Shown here piece after piece: positions 16,175 through 21,881 of a stretch of DNA of 21,881 nt. The notes under the pieces are model-generated. The model made no database searches. It was not told the origin of the DNA and saw only the letters and a list, made by a program, of their open reading frames with translations. Origin of the DNA: JBDHRG01 sp039807445 (lineage in GTDB: Bacteria; Pseudomonadota; Gammaproteobacteria; Competibacterales; Competibacteraceae); NCBI GenBank assembly GCA_039807445.1, contig JBDHRG010000047.1, positions 1-21,881 on the forward strand. Direction: 5' to 3'. The first letter of the stretch is position 1. Every line of letters starts with the position of its first letter. Made by a program: the position numbers and the translations under genes.

Positions 16175-17643
16175 GCCGCGTTACGACGCTGATCCTTTCC
16201 GGCGTGCTGCTCGTCGCGCTCGGTGCCGGCGCCGGCTGGTGGGCGGCGCGGCGCGACATGCCCGCGGCGACCGGGGCATCCGCCGCGGCGCCGGCCGCCG
16301 AGCGCAAGGTCTTGTACTGGTACGACCCGATGGTGCCGAACCAGCACTTCGACCAGCCCGGCAAATCGCCCTTCATGGACATGGAACTGGTGCCGAAGTA
16401 CGCCGACGAAGCCGACGGCGACGAAGGTTCCGTGCGCATCGATCCGCGGCTGACGCAGAACCTCGGCGTGCGTACCGCCGCGGTCGAGGCGGGGGCGCTC
16501 GCCGGCGGCATCCACGTGCCTGCGGTGCTCGGCTACAACGGCCGCGCGGCGGCGGTAGTGCAGGCGCGTGCAGCCGGCTTCGTCGAGCGCGTGTACGGGC
16601 ACGCGCCGCAGGATGCGCTCGCGGCGGGCGCACCCTTGGTCGATCTGCTGGTGCCCGAATGGGCGGCGGCGCAGCGCGAGTATCTGGCGGTGCGCGCGAC
16701 CGGCGACGCACGCCTGGCCCGTGCCGTGCGCGAACGGCTGCGGCTGTTCGGCATCAGTGATGCGCTGATCCGGCGCATCGAGCGCAGCGGCCAGGCCGAG
16801 CCGGTGATCACGATCACCGCGCCGATCGGCGGCGTCGTCACCGAGCTCGGCGTGCGCGCCGGCATGCGCGTCGATGCCGGCATGACGCTGGCGCGGATCG
16901 ACGGCATCGATCCGATCTGGCTGACCGCCGATGTGCCCGAGGCGCAGGCGGCTGGGTTGGCGCCCGGTGCCGCAGTGGCGGCACGGTTGACCGCGCTCCC
17001 CGGCGAAGCCTTCAGCGGCCGTGTCACGGCGCTGCTGCCCGAAGTCAATGCCGAGACGCGCACGCTGCGGCTGCGGGTCGAGCTGCCGAACGCCGACGGC
17101 CGGCTGCGCCCGGGCATGTACGCGACGCTGGAGATCGCCCCGAGCGCGGCGCGTCGCGCGCTGCTGGTGCCGTCCGAGGCGCTGATCCGCACCGGCCGCC
17201 GGACGCTGGTGCTGCTGGCTGAAGCTGACGGGGCGTTCCGCCAGGTCGAAGTCCGCGTCGGCCGTGAAGCCGACGGCAAGACCGAGGTGCTCGGCGGGCT
17301 CGCCGCCGGGCAGCGTGTGGTCGTGTCCGGGCAATTCCTGATCGACTCCGAAGCCAGCCTGCGCGCGACCGGCGAGCGGATGGCCGGCGAAGCGTCGGCC
17401 TCGGACGGGGCGGCTGCGCTGATCGAAGCCGAAGGCCGCGTCGAAGCGCTGGGCGCGGGCGAGGTGATGATCAGTCATGGCCCGGTGCCGGCGCTCGGCT
17501 GGGGAGCGATGACAATGCCGTTCAAACTGGCCGGGCAAGCCGCGGCCCCGGCAGTCGGCGCGCGCGTGCGCTTCGCGTTCCGCCAGGGCGAGGGCGGCTT
17601 CGTGATCGAGCGCTGGGAGTCGCTCGGGGAGGTGATGCGATGA
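16171..17643 (+). CDS. cusB: RND periplasmic adaptor CusB with C-terminal CusF domain
   Basis: 490 residues. Domains in order: N-terminal membrane anchor (about 5-26); heavy-metal-binding domain (about 48-78, YWYDPMVPNQHF and PGKSPFMDMELVPKY) with Met/His ligands; barrel-sandwich and helical-hairpin regions (about 98-240); beta-barrel and membrane-proximal domains (about 245-400); and a CusF-like copper-binding domain (about 415-485) with H436, W444, M447 and M449 in ISHGPVPALGWGAMTMPF, the same H/W/M/M set that binds Cu(I)/Ag(I) in E. coli CusF. In E. coli CusF is separate; here the periplasmic metallochaperone is fused to the adaptor, as in some other bacteria. ATGA overlaps occur at both ends, so CusC, CusB and CusA are translationally coupled. 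Confidence 0.95.
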   Translation: MSRVTTLILSGVLLVALGAGAGWWAARRDMPAATGASAAAPAAERKVLYWYDPMVPNQHFDQPGKSPFMDMELVPKYADEADGDEGSVRIDPRLTQNLGVRTAAVEAGALAGGIHVPAVLGYNGRAAAVVQARAAGFVERVYGHAPQDALAAGAPLVDLLVPEWAAAQREYLAVRATGDARLARAVRERLRLFGISDALIRRIERSGQAEPVITITAPIGGVVTELGVRAGMRVDAGMTLARIDGIDPIWLTADVPEAQAAGLAPGAAVAARLTALPGEAFSGRVTALLPEVNAETRTLRLRVELPNADGRLRPGMYATLEIAPSAARRALLVPSEALIRTGRRTLVLLAEADGAFRQVEVRVGREADGKTEVLGGLAAGQRVVVSGQFLIDSEASLRATGERMAGEASASDGAAALIEAEGRVEALGAGEVMISHGPVPALGWGAMTMPFKLAGQAAAPAVGARVRFAFRQGEGGFVIERWESLGEVMR

Positions 17644-20600
17644 TCGAGCGCCTGATCCGCTGGGCTATCGAGAACCGCTTCCTGGTGCTGCTGGCGACGC
17701 TGATGGTCAGCGCCTGGGGCGTCTGGGCGCTGAAGACCACGCCGGTCGATGCGCTACCGGATCTGTCCGACGTGCAAGTGATCATCCGCACCCCGTACCC
17801 GGGCCAGGCGCCGCAGATCGTCGAGAACCAGGTCACCTACCCGCTGGCGACGACGATGCTGTCGGTGCCGGGGGTGAAGACGGTGCGCGGCTTCTCGTTC
17901 TTCGGCGATTCCTTCGTCTACGTGCTGTTCGACGACGGCACCGACCTCTACTGGGCGCGCTCGCGCGTGCTCGAATACCTGAACCAGGTACAGGGGCGGC
18001 TGCCGGCCGCCGCCAAACCCGCGCTCGGCCCCGACGCGACCGGCGTCGGCTGGATCTACGAGTACGCGCTGGTCGACCGCAGCGGCCGCCACGACCTCGG
18101 CCATCTGCGCGCGCTGCAGGACTGGTTCCTGAAGTACGAGCTGAAGACGGTGCCCAACGTCGCCGAAGTCGCGAGCGTCGGCGGCATGGTACGCCAGTAC
18201 CAGGTAGTGCTCGACCCGGTGAAGCTCGCCGCGTACCGCATCCCGCACGGCACCGTGATAGCCGCGATCCAGAGGGCGAACCAAGAGACCGGCGGCTCGG
18301 TGCTCGAGCTCGCCGAAGCCGAGTACATGGTGCGCGCTTCGGGCTATCTGCAGGGGCTGGCCGACTTCCGCGCGATCCCGGTCGGGCTAGCACCCGACGG
18401 CGTGCCGGTGCGGCTGGCCGACGTCGCGCGGGTGCAGATGGGCCCGGAGATGCGCCGCGGCATCGCCGAGCTCGACGGCGAGGGCGAAGTGGTCGGCGGC
18501 GTGATCGTGCTGCGCTCGGGCAAGAACGCGCGCGAAACCATCGCCGCGGTCAAGGCCAAGCTCGAGGCGTTGCGGTCCAGCCTGCCGGCGGGCGTCGAGA
18601 TCGTCCCGACCTACGACCGCAGCGAGCTGATCGACCGCGCCGTGGACAACCTCGGCCACAAGCTGCTCGAGGAGTTCGCGGTGGTGGCGCTGGTCTGCGT
18701 CGTGTTCCTGTGGCATCTGCGCTCGGCCTTCGTCGCGATCGTATCGTTGCCGCTCGGCGTGCTGATCGCCTTCATCGTGATGCGCCACCAGGGCATCAAC
18801 GCCAACATCATGTCGCTCGGCGGCATCGCGATCGCGATCGGCGCGATGGTCGACGCCGCGGTGGTGATGATCGAGAACGCGCACAAGCACCTCGAAGCCT
18901 GGCACCGCCACAATCACGGCCACGCGATCAGCGCTGCCGAGCGCTGGCGCGTGATGAGCGAAGCCACCGAGGAGGTCGGGCCGGCGCTGTTCTTCAGCCT
19001 TGTGATCATCACGCTGTCGTTCGTTCCGGTGTTCACGCTCGAGGCGCAGGAGGGGCGGCTGTTCGCGCCGCTCGCCTTCACCAAAACCTACGCGATGGCC
19101 GCCGCCGCCGGGCTGGCGGTGACGCTGATCCCGGTGCTGATGGGCTACCTGATCCGCGGCCGCATTCCGGCGGAATCGGCGAACCCGCTGAACCGCTGGC
19201 TGATCCAGGCGTACCGGCCGCTGCTCGACGCGGCGCTGCGCTGGCCGCGTTGGACGCTGGTGCTCGCCGGCCTGGCGCTGCTGTCGGCGGCCTGGCCGCT
19301 CTCGAGGCTCGGCGGCGAATTCATGCCGCCGCTCGACGAGGGCGACCTGCTGTACATGCCCTCGGCGTTGCCGGGGCTGTCGGCCGGCAAGGCGGCGCAA
19401 CTGTTGCAGCAGACCGACCGCATGATCGCCTCGGTGCCCGAGGTCGAACGTGTGTTCGGCAAGGCCGGGCGCGCCGAGACCGCGACCGACCCGGCGCCGA
19501 TCGAGATGTTCGAGACCGCGATCCGGTTCAAGCCGCGCAGTCAATGGCGCCCCGGCATGACCCCCGAGAAACTGGTCGAAGCGCTCGACCGCGCCGTCAG
19601 GGTGCCGGGGATGGCCAACATCTGGGTGCCGCCGATCCGCAACCGCATCGACATGCTCGCGACCGGCATCAAGAGTCCGGTCGGCATCAAGGTCGCCGGG
19701 CCGAGCCTTGCGACGGTCGACCGCGTCGCTGCCGAAGTCGAGCGCGTGGTCAAGGGCGTGCCCGGCGTGTCGTCGGCGCTGGCCGAGCGCCTCGGCGGCG
19801 GGCGCTACATCGACGTGCACATCGCCCGCGAACGCGCTGCGCGCTACGGGCTCAATATCGCCGACGTGCAATCGGTGGTGTCGGCCGCGATCGGCGGCGA
19901 AACGATCGCCGAGACGGTCGAAGGGCTGCAGCGCTTCCCGATCGCTGTGCGCTACCCGCGCGAAGTACGCGATTCGCTCGAGGCGTTGCGCGCCCTGCCG
20001 GTCGTGACGCCGGGCGGTGCGCAGATCACGCTCGGTACGGTCGCCGACATCGGCATCGCCGACGGCCCGCCGATGCTGAAGAGCGAGAACGGCCGGCTGT
20101 CGGGCTGGGTGTACGTCGACATCCGCGGCCGCGACCTGGCTTCGGCGGTCGAAGACATGCGCGAGGCGGTCGCGCGCGAAGTGAAGCTCGAGCCGGGCGT
20201 GTCGCTGGCCTGGTCCGGCCAGTTCGAGTTCCTCGAGCGCGCCGCAGCGCGCCTCGAGCTGGTGGTGCCGGCGACGCTCGCGATCGTGTTCGTGCTGCTG
20301 TATCTGACCTTCCGCCGCTTCAGTGAAGCGGCGCTGCTGATGGCGACACTGCCCTTGGCGCTGGTCGGCGGCTTCTGGCTCTTGTACCTGCTCGGCTACA
20401 ACCAGTCGATCGCGACCGGGGTCGGCTTCATCGCGCTCGCCGGCGTAGCCGCCGAGTTCGGCGTGATCATGCTGTTGTACCTGAAGCGCGCCGTCGCCGA
20501 GCGTGAAGAGCTGGGGCTACGATTGACGCCGGAAGTGCTCGACGCGGCGCTGCGCGAAGGCGCGGTGCTGCGCGTGCGCCCCAAGGCGATGACGGTCGCG

Positions 20601-20870
20601 GTGATCCTCGCCGGCCTGCTGCCGATCCTGTGGGGCGGCGGCACCGGCTCGGAAGTGATGAGCCGCATCGCCGCGCCGATGGTCGGCGGCATGATCACCG
20701 CGCCGCTGCTGTCGATGCTGGTGATCCCGGCCGCGTATAGGCTGATGCTGCTGGCGCGTGAGCGGCGGCAGGCGCGCGGTGGAGTGGACGCCGCGGTATC
20801 CGAGCAAAGCCAAGTCTATCCGCAGGGAGAGAGCCCATGTATACGCACACCTTCACCGTCGAAGACATGA
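17640..20870 (+). CDS. cusA: Cu(I)/Ag(I) efflux RND pump CusA
   Basis: 1076 residues; the inner-membrane proton-driven pump of the tripartite system. All key residues sit at the same numbers as in E. coli CusA: the methionine triad M573 (LLYMPS), M623 (IEMFET) and M672 (RIDMLATG), and the TM4 proton-relay D405 in GAMVDAAVVMIENAHK, the heavy-metal-efflux RND signature. Twelve membrane helices are expected; clear ones flank 344-500 and 870-1055. The ATG overlaps the cusB stop. The C-terminus runs past the usual end (about residue 1050) with a hydrophilic tail of some 20-25 residues, and its last 34 bases overlap the chaperone gene in another frame. Confidence 0.97.
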   Translation: MIERLIRWAIENRFLVLLATLMVSAWGVWALKTTPVDALPDLSDVQVIIRTPYPGQAPQIVENQVTYPLATTMLSVPGVKTVRGFSFFGDSFVYVLFDDGTDLYWARSRVLEYLNQVQGRLPAAAKPALGPDATGVGWIYEYALVDRSGRHDLGHLRALQDWFLKYELKTVPNVAEVASVGGMVRQYQVVLDPVKLAAYRIPHGTVIAAIQRANQETGGSVLELAEAEYMVRASGYLQGLADFRAIPVGLAPDGVPVRLADVARVQMGPEMRRGIAELDGEGEVVGGVIVLRSGKNARETIAAVKAKLEALRSSLPAGVEIVPTYDRSELIDRAVDNLGHKLLEEFAVVALVCVVFLWHLRSAFVAIVSLPLGVLIAFIVMRHQGINANIMSLGGIAIAIGAMVDAAVVMIENAHKHLEAWHRHNHGHAISAAERWRVMSEATEEVGPALFFSLVIITLSFVPVFTLEAQEGRLFAPLAFTKTYAMAAAAGLAVTLIPVLMGYLIRGRIPAESANPLNRWLIQAYRPLLDAALRWPRWTLVLAGLALLSAAWPLSRLGGEFMPPLDEGDLLYMPSALPGLSAGKAAQLLQQTDRMIASVPEVERVFGKAGRAETATDPAPIEMFETAIRFKPRSQWRPGMTPEKLVEALDRAVRVPGMANIWVPPIRNRIDMLATGIKSPVGIKVAGPSLATVDRVAAEVERVVKGVPGVSSALAERLGGGRYIDVHIARERAARYGLNIADVQSVVSAAIGGETIAETVEGLQRFPIAVRYPREVRDSLEALRALPVVTPGGAQITLGTVADIGIADGPPMLKSENGRLSGWVYVDIRGRDLASAVEDMREAVAREVKLEPGVSLAWSGQFEFLERAAARLELVVPATLAIVFVLLYLTFRRFSEAALLMATLPLALVGGFWLLYLLGYNQSIATGVGFIALAGVAAEFGVIMLLYLKRAVAEREELGLRLTPEVLDAALREGAVLRVRPKAMTVAVILAGLLPILWGGGTGSEVMSRIAAPMVGGMITAPLLSMLVIPAAYRLMLLARERRQARGGVDAAVSEQSQVYPQGESPCIRTPSPSKT

Positions 20871-21040
20871 GCTGTGACCACTGCGTCAGCGCGATCGAGC
20901 ACGCGGTGCAGGCTTGCGACCCCGCCGCGCAGGTGATGGTGGACCTCATCGGCAAGCGGGTGCAGGTCGACAGCACCGAGCCCGCCGAGGCGTTCGCCGC
21001 CGCGATCCGCGCGGCGGGCTACACGCCGGTGTCGGTCTGA
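20837..21040 (+). CDS. Heavy-metal-associated (HMA) copper chaperone
   Basis: 67 residues, a single HMA domain of the CopZ/Atx1 type. The metal motif MSCDHC (C13, C16) lies in the usual loop after beta strand 1 (YTHTFTVEDMSCDHC), and the GYTPVSV end fits the final strand. It probably carries Cu(I) in the cytosol, delivering it to an exporter or to a CueR-like regulator. The ATG lies inside the end of cusA (34-base overlap) behind GGGAGAGAG (20824-20832), so expression is tied to the pump. Confidence 0.94.
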   Translation: MYTHTFTVEDMSCDHCVSAIEHAVQACDPAAQVMVDLIGKRVQVDSTEPAEAFAAAIRAAGYTPVSV

Positions 21041-21096
21041 GCCGTGCTGCCGGGCTTTGGGATCGGCGTCACCGACTGCGGAGAGGAGGAATGACC

Positions 21097-21881
21097 ATGC
21101 GCGCGTTGATCGGTATGGTGCTAGGACTGAGCCTGATAACCGGCGCCGAGGCCGGCGTACCGCTGAGCCAGGTTTCCCACATCCACGGCTTGGCCGTCGC
21201 CGGGCAGGGGCAGCTCTATCTGGCCACGCATCACGGCCTCTGGCTGGCTTCCCCGGACGGCACGGCCGAAGCCGTCTCCGAAACCCGCGACGACTTCATG
21301 GGCTTCAGCCCGCACCCGACCGAGCCCGGCACCTTCTATGCCAGCGGCCACCCGGCCGGCGGTGGCAACCTCGGCTTCATCGTCTCCCGCGATGCCGGTA
21401 AGACCTGGCGGCAGCTTGCCCCGGGCGTCCGCGGTCCGGTGGACTTCCATGCGATGGCGGTCAACCCCGCCGATCCCAAGGTGATCTACGGTGCCCACGG
21501 CGGCCTGCAGGTGAGCCGCGACGGCGGACAGAGCTGGAGCATCGAAGCGCCGCTGCCCAAGGGCTTGATCGCCCTGGCCGCCGCGGCGCCCGATGCGCTG
21601 TATGCCGCCACCGAGGAGGGTTTGCTGCTCAGCCGCGACGGCGGCCGCAGCTGGCAAGTGGCCTACCTCGTCCGACGGCCGACCTCGCTGGTGTACGTCG
21701 GCCGTGACGGCATCGTCTACGTCTTCGTCGTCAGCGTGGGCCTGCTCGGATCGGCGCAAGGCAACTGGACCCGGCTGCAGCAGGACTTCGGCGGCGGCTA
21801 CCTGCTGCATCTGGCAGCGGATCCGGCCGATCCGGCCAAGCTCTATGCCGTCACCAACGACGGCCGCATTCTGGCCTCCAC
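21097..21881 (+). CDS. F510_1955-type BNR/Asp-box repeat protein, 3' end missing
   Basis: Frame 1 is open to the window end (about 261 residues visible), so the gene is cut off. A short signal peptide (MRALIGMVLGLSLITGAEA) suggests export. The body is a sialidase/photosystem-assembly-like beta propeller with three Asp boxes (SRDAGKTW, SRDGGQSW, SRDGGRSW) and the stretches HIHGLAV, DFMGFSPHP, YASGHPAGGGNLGF and GPVDFHAMAVNP, which I recall from the 'F510_1955 family glycosylhydrolase' group often found in copper loci. Glycosidase activity is not evident. AGGAGG at 21084-21089 favours ATG 21097 (seven bases) over ATG 21091 (one base). The base composition seems slightly less GC-extreme than its neighbours. 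Confidence 0.85.
   Translation, partial: MRALIGMVLGLSLITGAEAGVPLSQVSHIHGLAVAGQGQLYLATHHGLWLASPDGTAEAVSETRDDFMGFSPHPTEPGTFYASGHPAGGGNLGFIVSRDAGKTWRQLAPGVRGPVDFHAMAVNPADPKVIYGAHGGLQVSRDGGQSWSIEAPLPKGLIALAAAAPDALYAATEEGLLLSRDGGRSWQVAYLVRRPTSLVYVGRDGIVYVFVVSVGLLGSAQGNWTRLQQDFGGGYLLHLAADPADPAKLYAVTNDGRILAS

Noticed and set aside
18387..19871. 494-codon minus-strand open frame inside cusA
   Set aside because: Asp/His/Arg-rich antisense shadow of an intact pump gene.
21057..21401. Plus-strand 114-codon frame after the copper chaperone
   Set aside because: Different frame from the BNR-repeat gene, which has a good RBS, signal peptide and repeats and stays open to the window end.

Overview
The window is very GC-rich, densely packed, almost entirely plus-strand bacterial DNA. 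The housekeeping block (ndk, rlmN, pilW, rodZ, hisS, yfgM, bamB, der) has the order typical of proteobacteria. Der (DFPGLTRDRQYG in the first switch region) and HisS (N-terminus MAKNLQAVRGMND) read more like Gammaproteobacteria, perhaps Chromatiales or Ectothiorhodospiraceae, than Betaproteobacteria. This lineage call is inferred from remembered motifs and was not tested by a search.

Layout. Positions 1-3544 hold the end of a formate dehydrogenase operon: a truncated NuoF-like beta subunit (fdsB) and a complete 2Fe-2S/4Fe-4S/molybdopterin alpha subunit (fdsA). A large inverted repeat and a sigma70-like promoter follow. Positions 3718-10271 carry ndk, rlmN, pilW, rodZ, hisS, yfgM and bamB; rlmN-pilW and pilW-rodZ are joined by ATGA stop/start overlaps. 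The ispG gene usually found between rodZ and hisS is absent and replaced by a 100-base gap with a GC-rich hairpin. The bamB-der gap (about 340 bases) holds a composite of nested inverted repeats and then a clear rho-independent terminator. Der closes the core block.

Positions 12100-21881 look like an accessory metal-handling island: a multi-pass membrane protein (DUF2269-like), a minus-strand CadR/PbrR-type MerR regulator, a small cation-diffusion-facilitator-like transporter, a secreted DUF411 metal-binding protein, a small six-cysteine exported protein, a complete CusC-CusB-CusA tripartite Cu(I)/Ag(I) efflux system with CusF fused to the end of CusB, an HMA-type copper chaperone, and the start of a BNR-repeat protein of the F510_1955 type.

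Two MerR-type operator/promoters are visible, both with a TTGACC -35, a 19-base spacer and a 7-7-7 dyad. One (Cd/Pb class) lies in front of the transporter next to its own regulator. The other (CueR/copper class) lies in front of the DUF411-cus genes, but no CueR is encoded in the window. The likely division of labour is that the first half responds to Cd/Pb-like metals and the second moves Cu(I)/Ag(I) from the periplasm and cytosol out through CusCBA. I saw no tRNA, rRNA, CRISPR array, transposase or integrase.
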